From assembly GCA_951812925.1 (NCBI GenBank), contig OX638371.1:113545124-113609123 (forward strand): 64,000 nt of DNA. The letters run 5' to 3'. Origin of the DNA: Calliopum simillimum (Eukaryota; Arthropoda; Insecta; Diptera; Lauxaniidae). Below, piece after piece: positions 44,305 to 56,454 of the stretch. Every line of letters begins with the position of its first letter. The stretch's first letter is position 1. A program made the translations under genes and the position numbers. Under the pieces are notes generated by a model that ran no database searches, was not told the origin of the DNA, and saw only the letters and a list, made by a program, of their open reading frames with translations.

Positions 44305-45712
44305 ATATCGACGCATGATACGAAAAGTAGGATGATTCAATTCTCCTACGAAAAGTAGGTTTTCAAAAATTCTTGGACGAAAAGTAGGACGTTTCAAACT
44401 TATTTGGACGAAAACTAGGTTGTTTTATTATATATGTCGAAAACTAGGTTTCTTCGAAGTTTTGTGTATAAAAGTAGGGCGTTAAAGTTTTTATGTCGAA
44501 AAATAGGATGTCTGAACATTTTGGACGAAAACTAGGACGTTTCAATGCCTTGCACGAAAACTAGGTTGACGTTGATTCTTGCAGCGTATTTTTGACAAAA
44601 ACTAGGGTGTTTCTTATTTGTTACATCAATTTCCTAATGTAAATGAAATATTAATATCAGGTATAAGTTATTAAGTGAAAGAACGATGAGAAAACATAAC
44701 ATATCTATATATAAAGAGGTAAACGAAATCGGTTCAGTCCCTTTCTATTCCTAAATTTCAACATATTCTCTTGATTTTTTTGCTCGAAAGGCTGTGAGGA
44801 GTAGCAGAGCATAGAATATTTTTTTAAAGTTGGCGGTACACGCCCCTTAAAAGAAAAAAACACTCTCAAGGCTACACCACAGCATTGATTTTTATGAAAT
44901 TTGGTATGGAGATAGGGTTAGCACTTAGCAACGATAACATGACCATAATATTTTAGATAGACAGTGCCAAACCCCTTCATAGAATACACGTTTTCACGTT
45001 TAACACTAATTTTTGGCTCTTTTAGACGGTTTGCCATAAACACAACTTCAAACCACTTTTTAAAAGCGCAACACGTTGGTTGTTGTGCAAGAGATTCTCA
45101 AGTATCCAAGGATAAAAATAGGGTTTTACTTTACGGATAATCATTTTTGAAAACATTCTGAATTTAATCATATTCATCTGTTATGTGATTGTTAGTTTGC
45201 TGTAGTTTTGTTAAGGCTAATCCACGTTTTATTTTAGCCATCTCCGCTGCTGTATGTTTAGTTCGAGCATCAAAACAATAAATATTTAAGCAGATTTGTT
45301 AATGACACAAGCGTTTTAGGTCATGCATAAACTAAAAGAATCTCACAGGGAAGGTAAAGGTTTATTTAAATATATAAAATAACTTAACAAATTTCTATAC
45401 GCGCTTATGATATGATCCACCTTTTTTTTTTTGTCGTTCAATATGAAACATCCTATCTTTCGTGTAAAAGTTCAACACAACCTACTTTTCGTAACAAATT
45501 ATGAAACTTCCTACTTTTCGTGAAAAAGTTTGAAACGTCCTACTTTTCGTCCAAGAATGTAAAACATCCTAGTTTTCATAAAAAAATATGAAACATCATA
45601 CTTTTTGTTAAAAATTATGAAACGTCCTACTTTTCTTCCAAGAATATAAAACAACCTACTTTTCGTAGGAGAATTGAAACATCCTACTTTTCGTATCATG
45701 CGTCGATATGTA
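44305..45712. repeat. 1.4-kb fold-back element with short-repeat arms
   Basis: The ends are inverted copies (ATATCGACGCATGATACGAA at the left, its complement at the right). Each arm is an irregular array of CGAAAAGTAGG or CGAAAACTAGG cores spaced roughly 30-35 bp apart, with a TTTCAA or GAAAC phrase in between: about ten cores in 44,318-44,600 and about eight in inverse orientation in 45,440-45,700. The central 800 bp is AT-rich without a gene. The design resembles Drosophila Foldback elements, whose arms consist of short tandem repeats. It is not a CRISPR array. Confidence 0.8.
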
Positions 45713-46004
45713 CCAAGTTTCAAAACGATATCTGTTTGTGTATATAGTTAAAAAAAAATTTATTACAACTTTGATTTCCAAATGACTTTATTAATACTTC
45801 CGGTTAAATATTATACTTTATGAACGTATCTGCCAGGTTCACCCAAAAAAGACCAATATCTACATAACTTTTTACACTTATTCTTAAAAAAGGTTAGTGT
45901 GCTTATGCCCTCATCCATTGACCATTGGTCTCTGAATCTAGTGTCTAAATTATATATAAATTAAGCTATTTTATATATGCATATTTATGGAGAATCTTAA
46001 GGAT

Positions 46005-49000
46005 TCATTTCAATTTTCTTTGTTCTCGTAGCAATCTTATTTTTGAATAAATTATATCCCAATCGACATAAGCACCAATAAGATGACGTTGATTATCTGC
46101 AGAGTCATTAAAAGCCGTTCGACCATGAAGCATACGCAAATTATTAAATGTAAATACATTTCCCGTATCAACTTTAAACTCCACTGTTTCAGCATAAATC
46201 AACTCCATAAATTTATCATATGCTTCATACCATAAGGCCACTTTTTCCAATGGTACAGTAAAATGACTGTCTCGCTTAGTAGCATTATGATTAATACGAT
46301 GGAGGCGTCCATCAGCATCCAAACTGCAAGAGATTACATCCATGTAGAATAGATAAGAGAATATTTATTTAAAGCTTACCATATAACAGGAGCTCGCCAA
46401 ATGCTAAAGAATGACGTGCCACTATCTTTGCCGATATCATACCAGTCGACCGGTAATCTTGTTAAAATATCAAAATATTCTGGATAGTACTTTTGCATTT
46501 TGTTTGCAATATAAAATGCATCTGTCATTAGATTTGCGCCACCTTCAGAATTTGATTGCACAAGAAAATGAAGAATATTAATACCAGGCATTGCCTCAAA
46601 GTATGGCATATCTGAATGTAATGGCAATGGTGTCATTAGATATGCATAATTATTTGTTTCGGTTTTTGTCCTTACGGCAAACTCTTCTCTGAAAAAAAGG
46701 AAAGGAAAAATTTTAATAATATTCAAACATTTTATGAAAAAAGCAAAGTTGTGTGGGTAAGAATAATTATACCCGACTAGGGAATAGTTATACCTATTGG
46801 AATGCTATGTATTGAATTAATATGATTACTGACCTCCTAATGGGATTATTCATAGTAATAAACAAGCAATTGGCCCCAATTTTTTGGGAAGTAGTAATAC
46901 TGTACTCATAGTGAAATCTGAAGTTATACTCAAATTACCCTAGATTATAATTTTTTTATACCCTACGAATATGTCCTTCCGTTTGGAACGAAGAGAAAGA
47001 GACGTGACAGTTATGGCAGTAAAAAAAACGGTTTTTCTTTACGGGCGCACAGTTACTGAAAAAATCAGTAAAAAATACTGGGATTTTCAATGAATTTTTA
47101 CTGTTTAGTTTTTTCCGTGAAAGTATATAAGTATATACATTCTTGATCTGCGTCATCTCCTGAGTCGATATAGCCATATAAGTTCGGTTGTCTGACAGTC
47201 CGTCCACTCAAGCAGAGAGAGAGAAAAAAAATAGTACTTACTACTTTATTTCAAATAAATTTGCCCAGAATTTCAAGTTGAAATAGTGACATTTCCCCAC
47301 TGAAATAAATTTACCTTACTGTTTCAGTAATTTTTTTGAAAAAATTTTAGTTCAAATAGCAAAAAAAAAAAAAAAAAAAAACAAAACCAAACAAAAAAAT
47401 TAATAATGAACCATACAAGAAATTTAAAGTTCAAAAATAAGCAAAACAAAAAAAAAAAAAAAAAAAAAAAAACGAGCTGACCACTCGTCCGAGCTGCCCG
47501 TGGTCCGTCCGAGTGATGGAAACATATCCTCTGCACTACTGGCCCATATGATGAAAAGGTATAAAATTTGTATATGAAGCAAATGTCTGTCCAAACATAA
47601 ATATTTTTACTAGAATTTCAAAATGATATGTGATTATATATAATGTAATGTAAAGTTCATACACAAAAAATTATAAAGTCAAAATGGTTATATAAGGTAA
47701 GGTAATTTATGTTTAATGTTAATTTTTTTACTACTTGTGAGAAGTAAAAATTATGATGCGGATTTTTCTCCGTGCATGCAAAAAAATATTCAAAATGCAA
47801 TACTAATAGCATTATTCACAATAACGCAATCAAAATACAAATAAAATCTAAGAATAGTAATTACAAACTCTGATAAAAAACTAGATGAACTCGGACAAGA
47901 GGGCGTGGTACCCCCCATATAACTAAAAGTTTCAAAATGCCATACTTTTGGAGATTATCCAACCAAATTTCACTCAGACACTAAGGATAGGAAACACAGA
48001 ATCTGATCAGAAACTTGGTTGGGTACGGATAAGAAGGCGTGGCACCTCACAATACACTCAAAGTTTTCAAAATGCTGTACTGCAAGCGTTATTCGAGGTA
48101 ATGTTACAAAATTTCGCACAGACAATATGAATTGTTAGGGGAAGCTCTGCGCAAAAACCAGACGAACTTGGATAACAGGGCGTACCACCTCCCACACAAA
48201 ACAATTTTCATAAAACTGTAGGTAATGCAACCAAATTTCAATCGGATACTTGCAATAGTTAGCGCAAGCTTTTAAGAAAAACTATGTGAATTACGATAAG
48301 AAGGTGTGTCATCACCCATACAGGAAATTTCGAAATGATACAGTTTAAGGTATTTAATTTGTTGCCAGACCAGAAGTAACACTTTTACTAGTTTTTTTTT
48401 TAATTTTCAAGTGATAGGTAACCCAACCCAACGCAAAATTTTGTCCAACTTATATTGTGCATCACTCGTATCTTGTAAAATCTTGTTAACTGAAAATGTA
48501 TTTCGTTAATTTTTTTTAATATCAAAGGTCATACATATACATATTGGAAAACCGCACGTTTTAAAAATGTGCATTTTACTCTCGTATACATTTATGAAGA
48601 TTTGTTGTTAAAATAAGTTTTATTTATGCAGTTACCCGTACACTAAATTTATGCAAAAATATTTGAAGCAGTTAAAGTATAGCAATTAAACTAAAAGCAC
48701 GTGTCTTAAGAATATACCATCAAGTTCTCGTCATAAATGAGGTCAAATAATGTAAATTTGACAAAAGAGTTTTTATTTTGCGTAAGAACTTTTTTCGTTT
48801 TATTTTTCTCATTATTTTGTTTGGATAAAATTCTTAATATACGAAAGTTTTGATTCACAAAAATGTGTGAATCGCTCTAAAGAGGTAATACTTATTTTCT
48901 TATAAACTTCTTAAAATTAATTTTCCTATATCTATAAAAACTATTATTCTGTCTGTCTTTTATGGACTCTGAAAAAATCGATCAGGAGTCCTCTTAGGGA

Positions 49001-52000
49001 AGACACTGTTGAAATTTAGAGCTTTTTTTACACTACCACAACAACTGTAGAGTCCCTCAAGCGCTATCAAGTCACGCAACTCTATCTCGCACAACTTTCT
49101 TGAGTAGATGCCCACAATCTCTATTAGTGATGAGCAAAATTAGTCTTGGTCTTGCGTCATGTTCTTGGTCTTGGTAATTTTGCGAGACCAAGACCCTGAT
49201 ATTTTTGCAAGACCAAGACTGCTATGATCTTGGTCTTGGTCTTGCACACGATAATCGTCAAGACCAAGACAGCTTTTCAGTCACGCCCGTTTCGAAGATA
49301 AAATCATCTCTCAATTTGAATTTTGGCATCTTAAAAACGTAACTGCTTTGGAAAAATATGGTTTTGATACTTTGAATACTCAATATCTCTAGAAATTTTT
49401 TCAAGACCAAGACCAAGACCGAGACCAAGACTTAATGAGCAAGATCAAGACCAAGACCAAGACCAAAACTCAATATCAAAACCAAGACCAAGACCAAGAC
49501 TCAATGTGCAAGAACAAGACCAAGACTGCTATTGTCTTGGTCTTGGTTTGCTCATCACTAATCTCTATGGAAGATTGATTGCCAGTGCAAATAAATTTAC
49601 TTTTTGCTGTGTATCAGGTCTTTATGCAAGGAACTTTTTCTTAACATCGAGAAAAATTCTAAAATTAAGAGCACACAGCGTTCTTAAAGGATAGGATTAT
49701 TAGAAAAAAAAAATAAAAAAAAAAAATTCCGACAAAAACTGAAAGTGGGGTTGATTCTAGAGGCTTTTGTGATCACTTTCCCACTAGTCAGAAAAGCCGA
49801 TCCGATCCCTTTTTACCTACAAAAAAAAAAAAAAAAAAAAAAAATCAAAATAGTCACATTAGATGTGATTTGCGATGCTGAATTCGAGTCCGGCCTCATT
49901 GCTTTATCGTATATATTTTTCGAGACAGAACGAAACAGAATGATTTTCTCTATGTGTTAGAGCAAGATGTACAGTCAAGCTTTCATTGAGCAGCAATGTC
50001 AACGTGACTTATAAAAGCTCTCGCAGTGCGATAGAACTGATTCTATTTTGCCTGCGATTTTTTGAAAAGAGAAGAAGACAATATACGAAAATTCAAATAA
50101 AATGTTTTTAACTGAATTTTTCGATTTGAATTTGAAGTTTAAACATTTTTAAAAACAAATAGGTTTTTTTTCGCTTTTTGTTTTCATTTGTTTTCAATTT
50201 TATTAAACAAAATTTTGTCGCAACGAGTTGATTGTGTTTCCACGCACGAGAAAAAGTTCAAAAAATCGTTTGACCAAAAGACTATTTTTTCTCGCACTTT
50301 TTCTCGCACTCGCAGCTCGCACCGAATGTGTTCAGGGCTTTACCCGTGAAATCCGATAAAGTACTTGAAAGTTGTAAACATTTTCTTTAAAACTTAATTT
50401 ATACTTTGTCGATATCTTCATGTTTCTAGGAGATATCGCAGACCGAAATATTGAAAAAACTTTTTTATCTCTTTAGGTTAGTTTATCTCCGAGAAAAAAA
50501 AATATCCTGACCCTGAAATGTTAAAAAAGGCAATTTTGGAGATCCCAATCCACCATAAACGGCTATAAAACTGAGAACGGCAAACTATAGTTAGACTGAA
50601 GTAGGGGATAAAAAAGAGACCACTAGAACTGGCAACATCCACTTTCGTGTTACTTGGGGACCAACCTATAAGTAAGTAAGTAAGTAAGTAACTGAGCTTT
50701 GTTTTCGGTACTTAAAGTAAAGAAGTATACGATAAATTGATTTAAAAATTAGCAACTCGATTGTCGATTCATAAATCCTGAACAGGAAAATGTAATTTTG
50801 ATGAGAAATCATTGAAGCTTATAAGAGATTCTTAATAAAAAAACACCAATTTCTAGATGAGATTTTCATTTTAACATTTTGTATGGGGTAATGAACCAAT
50901 CCAGCAAAACAGTTAACAAAACTATATTTCCCATAACCGAATTAAGTTGGAATGACCTATCAGACCATATTTTTTTAGATAGAACAGCGTCATTTATATA
51001 ACAATCCAAAAAGATTTAAGTTAACTATTTAAATTAATCTCTTAGCAACAGAGGGTTGATGACTTTTTAATCAGTTGGAAAATATGAAATTCATAAATAT
51101 TGATTTCTTTCATACTGCTTATCTTAATAGGGTGGATTGAAAAGCGAAAGCTTAATGTACGTACACGTTTATGTAATTATTTGACAAAATTGTTAGCTCG
51201 TGATCGATCTGATCCACGTGCTCAGTAGTTACAATATTCTGACGTCAATAAATGACTTCTTTTTTGTCAGTGCATAATGTTTATCTAAGTGTACTTTACA
51301 ATTGCACAAAATCTCATCCATCTGCGTCAAAACATTTGAGAAATTTTACGAATTTTGTTTATTGAGGCTTAAAAAACCCAAAGAGCTCAAACCAAATCTG
51401 AGTTTGCTGTAAGTTTAAGTTCAATAGGTCTTCCGGAGGTTATTCCTTGCACCAACGATAATATAGGCACTCAAAAAAAATAAAGTTCTTCTTAATGCAG
51501 TCTTATGAAATTTTCGACGACGATTTTCGATTTCCATCCTTAGAATTGTCAATATACTTGCAGGATTTCGAGATATCCTTGCTTGAAGTTGGAAAAATCG
51601 GTTTTTGGCCAAAAACACTCGAAATGAGTTAAAATCTGCTGCAGAGCATGAAATGTGTTAGTGACAATTAAAAAGGGGTGATGCCACGCCCCCAAAATAT
51701 TTCGTACTTTGTATGAGGCTGAAATATCTACTCTTCTAAGGATCATAAATCGGAAAGTAAGAGTCTTACTGGAAAAACTCGAAAGTATATTTTGATAAGG
51801 AAGAATGTGGCTATTCGATGCCATTAAAAAAAGAGTAGCTACGCCATAAGCTTGAAAATAGCATTTTCTCCAACTTTAAGCAAGAATATCTTGAAATATT
51901 GACAATTCAGAGGATGTTCAATTCAGCGTCTAAAAGTTAATAAGGCTGCATATAAGAAGTATTGTGTTCATACAACGTTTTTGTTTTTGAGTGCCTGTGT

Positions 52001-52824
52001 TATATATGAATAAATGTTATAAAGATATGATCGACTTCACTTTGCCAAGTGTGAGTACGTGTCCCGCGATATTTTTCTTATTTTTATGTGTGAACATGAA
52101 ACAACACGCTTAATTTATTCATTATTTACCCATATGTGGTTTTTTTAATATAACCAATCCTGTCTGCCAATAGACGAACAACATTAACGTCCGTTGGTGC
52201 ATCTTGAATTATTGCAAAACCTTCAATGGCAAGAGCTTCCAACCATGCTAAAAGTGCTGTATCAATAAAAAAAAGGATATTTTTTTTTATGAAAATCCAA
52301 AGGTTGCTTAAAAGCTATACACTTTATTTACCATTATCGTCACTTAGGACATCTTTGTATGCAAATTTTTTTGTAACATCATTAAACTGATCTTTATTCC
52401 ATAATTTTGGTGCAGGTTTGTATACCTCTTCAATATAACGTGTATGATTACTTTCAGAAAAATCACGTTCTTTTAGCCAGTCCAAATCGAACGTTGATAC
52501 ATGCGAGTCATTCCATTCAATTTTAATGGTGTTTTTCGTTGGTTCAGTTAAATTTTTTACATGTACATTTGGATTGAAACGCTCCCAATTTATTTCGCGG
52601 CTATTAGTTTGGGTGTGAAAACAGTCGGGACACTGGCAATTATCACGTAACCAAACTCCTGGGAACTTTAGTGTACTATCATTGTCCGGTTTAATTTCAA
52701 TGATATTTTTACTTTTAACCGTAGCACTAAGATGCCTTTGTTGTGGTCTTAAATTATTTAAAAATTTATTTTGAAAAATATTTTTTGTACTACGAAAATT
52801 TAAAAGAAGCTGTTTGCAAGACAT
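46005..52824 (-). CDS. BBOX1: Gamma-butyrobetaine dioxygenase (carnitine synthesis)
   Basis: Fe(II)/2-oxoglutarate oxygenase that hydroxylates gamma-butyrobetaine to L-carnitine, the last step of carnitine synthesis. Exons: 52,824-52,332; 52,256-52,130; 46,688-46,380; 46,323-46,005, all GT-AG with agreeing phases, giving about 415 aa. The N-terminal domain has VWLRDNCQCPDCFH, with the cysteines of the family zinc site. The catalytic domain has PLHSDMPYF (His231, Asp233) and RMLHGRTAF (His376) as the iron triad. The C-terminus AYVDWDIIYSKIRLLR matches BBOX1 better than trimethyllysine dioxygenase. Residues 1-35 are basic, with Asn, Phe and Leu and no acid, and could be a mitochondrial presequence, unusual for vertebrate BBOX1. 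Intron 2 (52,129-46,689, 5.4 kb) is packed with repeats. Appears functional. Confidence 0.93.
47213..47774 (+). mobile_element. CGGAG-ended element with tRNA-like unit, copy 1
   Basis: Starts around GAGAAAAAAAATAGTACTTA and ends TGCGGATTTTTCTCCGTG. It shares its left half (TTTCAAGTTGAAATAGTGAC, CCACTGAAATAAATTTACC) and right half with the copies at 54,104 and 57,234. The middle holds a long A-run and, on the minus strand, a tRNA-like unit (GGGCCAGTAGTGCAGAGG...). It lies in BBOX1 intron 2. Confidence 0.7.
47887..48340 (+). repeat. Degenerate 130-140-bp tandem repeat, about four units
   Basis: Related phrases recur at 47,887 (AACTCGGACAAGAGGGCGTG), 48,018 (GGTACGGATAAGAAGGCGTG), 48,160 (GAACTTGGATAACAGGGCGT) and 48,289 (GAATTACGATAAGAAGGTGT). 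Each is followed by CACC or CCCAT, a TTTCAAAATG phrase and CCAAATTTCA. Confidence 0.65.
49125..49560. mobile_element. hAT-like MITE built of CAAGAC repeats
   Basis: TIRs TAGTGATGAGCAAA at both ends, flanked by the 8-bp direct repeat ATCTCTAT (49,117-49,124 and 49,561-49,568), the duplication length of hAT elements. The interior is mostly CAAGAC/GTCTTG hexamers in both orientations, so the 436-bp element can fold back on itself. It carries no gene. A truncated relative lies at 17,757. Confidence 0.88.
50671..50691. repeat. (AAGT)n microsatellite
   Basis: Five perfect AGTA-type tetranucleotide units within BBOX1 intron 2. Confidence 0.9.
51541..51912. repeat. 370-bp inverted pair in BBOX1 intron 2
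   Basis: TTGTCAATATACTTGCAGGA and GATATCCTTGCTTGAAGTTGG at the left pair with CCAACTTTAAGCAAGAATATC and TATTGACAA at the right. The left arm resembles 11,330-11,400 (TACTTCAGGATTTCGAGATA), so this is a dispersed family. Confidence 0.6.
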
Positions 52825-53156
52825 TGTGTGTGAATGAACCTTACGAACGAACGAACGCCTGTGATCAACTAAATATAAACAGCATCGCTTTTTGTTGCTC
52901 TTATCAGAAATATTGATAAATTTTTATTTTATTCAAGAGTAGGGTGTTTCGTTCATTTTCATTTTCGATTTTTCGTTATACATACATATATGCGGTCGTG
53001 TATTGGAAAAGGGACCTTATTTTCACAAATTTAAAAACCAGTTTTTTTACATTTTTTAAAAATACATATTATTTTGAATAAAATGACAATGTCTAAGCAC
53101 TAAATTCCACCTTAAACGAAATTTCATTCCAACAGTTTGTGCCTATCACTTTTTAC
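52825..53156. other. 5' flank of BBOX1
   Basis: Presumed promoter region. No TATA box close enough to the start was singled out. Nothing else recognised. Confidence 0.4.
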
Positions 53157-53745
53157 ATGTAAAAAACTGTTATCGCAACATGTAAAAATGTTAGCATAAC
53201 ATGAAAAAAATGTTAGCTTGACATGTCACAAATGAATGTTGAACTAAAATTTTCAGCATGTAACATTGACATTAACATTTTTAAGAGAAATATTTTAGTT
53301 CAATAATTCAGTGAAATAAAAGAATACAAATGGCTAAAGACAAATTGTATTATTTCTGTGAGGTTGCAGAAACTGATGTTGTTGACGGAGTTGTCTCATT
53401 TAATAATTGACATTTGTAGCATATTAAATTAACAGTTTGAGCGTGTTAAATTGACATTTGTTGCATGTTAATCTTACATTTTTCTCATGCCAGATTAACA
53501 TTTTTGCATGTTTGATTAACATTTTCTGCATGTTGAATTAACATTTTTGCATGTTGGATTAACATTTTTTGCATGTTACGGTAACATTTTTGCATGTTGA
53601 ACTAACATTTTTGCATGGTACGCTAACATTTTTGAATGTTAAGTTAAAATTTTTTGGCATGTGTAATTATCATTTTTTGCATGTTAGCTTAACATTTCGT
53701 TGCATGTAAGGTACACATTTTAAGCATGTTAAATTGATATTTTGC
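53157..53745. repeat. Minisatellite of about 21 bp with inverted left end
   Basis: From about 53,410 to 53,745 the unit (TTAACATTTTTGCATGTTG with variants) repeats roughly every 20-23 bp, about 14-15 times. At 53,157-53,240 the same unit occurs in the opposite orientation (AACATGTAAAAATGTTAGC). The two blocks could pair, so this is another fold-back with short-repeat arms. Confidence 0.8.
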
Positions 53746-55698
53746 ATTTGGACGGAAATTGTCACTCAAAACTGTAGAATTAACATGTGCATTTCACTAT
53801 TTTTCTTTTGGGTGTATCTCTTATTTTAAGCTGTACTGCAAAATTTTTTGAGTGCAGTTAAGGTTCCTTCTCCAATACACGGTCACATATGTTATCTTTG
53901 GTCTGGCTACAGATTAAGTATGTTACCCTACCAATAGTTGCGTTTATCTCTGTCAACATATCGATTTGAAGTTATGATAGGATAGCCTCCAGTAATCGAT
54001 AATTATATCAACTGTTACAAAAAAAGCTACAATTGCTTTGCAACGGTTTTCATAGTAAGCATTCCAGATTACTATATCGATACCTTAGAGCGCAATGAGT
54101 CCTACACGGAGAAAAATCCGCATCATAGTTTTTACTCCACTCGGGTACTTAAAAAAATTTAAGTAATTAACACTGAACTCCAAACGTAAGGTAATTACGT
54201 ATGAACTAAGTATTTGATGGTCCCGTAAAGTAATATTTATAAATAAAATATAATGAAATAATAGGGTAATACGTATTAACTCCAAATTGCCTACATTTTA
54301 CTACATATAGACCAAAAATTTCTCACGTGAGCCACTTCAGAATTTAAACGCAAAGATGTAAAAAAAGCTTTCAAGAAAAATGATTTTTTATAGCAGCTAG
54401 CAAAGGTTTTGGAAACAATTTTGTGTGCTAAAATATTTAACATAGACCTGGGAATAAATAAAATGGTATATTTCTTTTTGGACCAACATTTTTCATTTGT
54501 TATTAAAAAACCTCTCCGCCTCTGTCAAAATTAAAAAAAATATGTGGGCACTAACTAGAAACTAAGTATATCCTAGAAAAAAGTTGGGGTAATCGATATT
54601 GGTTCAAAAGTTATTAACAATATAGTGTGCCGTGCAATTTTTTTTAGTAGTATCTTACGAAAAAAGTCCATAAGGCTGAAAATTCTTAGAATCGTCTAAT
54701 TTTTGAAAAATTATAAAATGTCTCAGAATTCTTCTAGTAAATATTATTTTATTTTTATCACTAACATGCTTACGGAGAAAATTGAATATCATGATTTTTA
54801 ACCCACCTTACCTGATATAACCATTTTGGCTTTGAATTTCTAGAAAATTGATTTTTTTTTTTAATTGAACTTTTAGTCATTTATTTGCAAAGATTGATTT
54901 ACATATAAATCTATCAATGCAAATCAATTTTCAATATATAAATGTCATTAAGTAGCACACTTAAAAATTCTTAAAGTTATTTGGGAGAACACGCCCTGAT
55001 AAGGTGGAAACACCTGCAATCGGTATTGAATTTGTTCCAAAGGAACAACTATACCAAATATCAATAAATAACACAAACAACAATTATGATATATCCCCGG
55101 TGGCGAACGGCATGACGATTCATCGATGACAAATAGAGACAAAATTAGATCATAGGTGACAAACGGAGACATTTGTTTGACTTCATGCATGAACTTTTAG
55201 AACAAATGTCCAAAAAATCACTGATGACTTATGCTGATAATGTCACTGAGTCGTCAGTGTGCTAGCGACTCGTAGCAGACAATATCAGTACAATTCCCTC
55301 ATGAATAAGTCATTTATGCATATACTTCTGATAATAACAACTGACTGTATCCATGACTTTTACTCGTTGATGGCGACATGTAACAGACAATGTCATGCAG
55401 CTATACACTTTTTCGACTTTTAACAGACAATTTCACCGTTTCGGAATATTTTAGAAGTTCAGAGACGTTTGAATGACATTGTCCGACAGGGAATACTAAC
55501 TTCCTGACATCCCAATTGTGAGTCTTCGATTAAAAAAAAAACCATTTCAGAAAATTTCATTTGGAGAGCCTTATGTTCGTCTTTTTTTCTTGATGATTCA
55601 TCGATGACAATATCACAATGGATGATGTCGCTCACAAACGCCACCGGGTTAATACGTATTAACACACAAACAAAACTGGCAAAAGTCGGCTTCGCAGC

Positions 55699-55772
55699 CG
55701 GGCAAGGCTGGTGCAGTGGTAACGACTTCTGCTACCAACCTGGAGGTTCCTGGTTCAACTCCCGCCCAGGCC
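55699..55772 (+). tRNA. tRNA-like sequence with intact A and B boxes
   Basis: A box TGGTGCAGTGG (55,709-55,719) and B box GGTTCAACTCC (55,752-55,762) both fit the pol III consensus, with 32 bp between them, as in a tRNA without an intron. The acceptor end (GGCAAGG / CCAGGCC) pairs poorly and no standard identity could be assigned. It is probably a tRNA-derived SINE head, not a working tRNA. AT-rich sequence with no coding follows. Confidence 0.45.
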
Positions 55773-56127
55773 AAAAACACAAAAAGTTTTCAAGCTTACA
55801 ATTTTTCAATTATAATTAATTTAGTGAAATAAATATAATTATAATTACAACAAAAATAGTCTGAAGAGTCTTTGTGGCGAAAGACGAAACATATGTCACT
55901 ATAGCCGTGTTTTTAATCCGTTCCTTGATTTGTCATAATTATGTGTTAGAAAATGCATTGATAGATTTATATGTAAATCGATCTTTGCAAATATATGACT
56001 AAAAGTTCAATTGAAAAAATCAATTTCAATATATAAATGTCATTAAGTAAAACACTTAAAAATTCTTAAATTTAAATTTCTAGTAAAAAGATTTATGTTT
56101 GGGTACAAATTTTATACCTCTTCATCA

Positions 56128-56195
56128 TATGGGCCAGTAGTGCAGAGGATGTTTCTTTCTATCACACGGACGGACCATGGTTCGGATCCTAGTGC
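56128..56195 (+). other. tRNA-like unit of the CGGAG-ended family
   Basis: A box TAGTGCAGAGG (56,138-56,148) and B box GGTTCGGATCC (56,179-56,189, one mismatch). Homologues lie on the minus strand at about 47,476-47,552 and 57,466-57,526. At 57,466 the unit is followed in its own orientation by a long T-run, a natural pol III stop. All three copies sit at the same place within the larger element. Confidence 0.55.
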
Positions 56196-56454
56196 AGTCA
56201 GTTCGTTGTTTTTTTGTTTGTTTAATTTTTTTTAAGGTACATTATTTTTTTTTTTTGTTGTTTGAGTAAGGTAAATATCACTTTAATTTTTTCAAAAAAA
56301 TTACTAGACTGTAAGGTCATTCGAAAATTCTGAAGTGACTAAAACAATAAGATAAAATTTACTTCAGTGGGGAGTTGTCACTATTTTGACTTGAAATTCT
56401 AGTTAGATTTATTAGAAATAAAGTAGTAAATACGTACTTTTTTTTTCTCCGCGT

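Larger units (their letters stand above)
54104..56454 (-). mobile_element. CGGAG-ended element, copy 2 (inverted, expanded)
   Basis: Opens ACACGGAGAAAAATCCGCAT (complement of the copy 1 right end) and closes TACTTTTTTTTTCTCCGCGT. Inside are direct copies of AATATATAAATGTCATTAAG (about 54,936 and 56,030), a region of repeated GACAAT/GACGA phrases (55,100-55,640), a tRNA-like unit at 55,699 and the family tRNA-like unit at 56,128. The extra 1.8 kb over copy 1 reflects nested insertions. Confidence 0.6.

Noticed and set aside
44318..45700. CRISPR-like array of short repeats and spacers
   Set aside because: Repeats are inverted between the two blocks, cores vary, spacers are not unique segments of even length, and the context is an insect genome. 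It fits a fold-back element.
47324..47536. 70-codon Phe-rich frame
   Set aside because: Translation of long A-runs within a mobile element.
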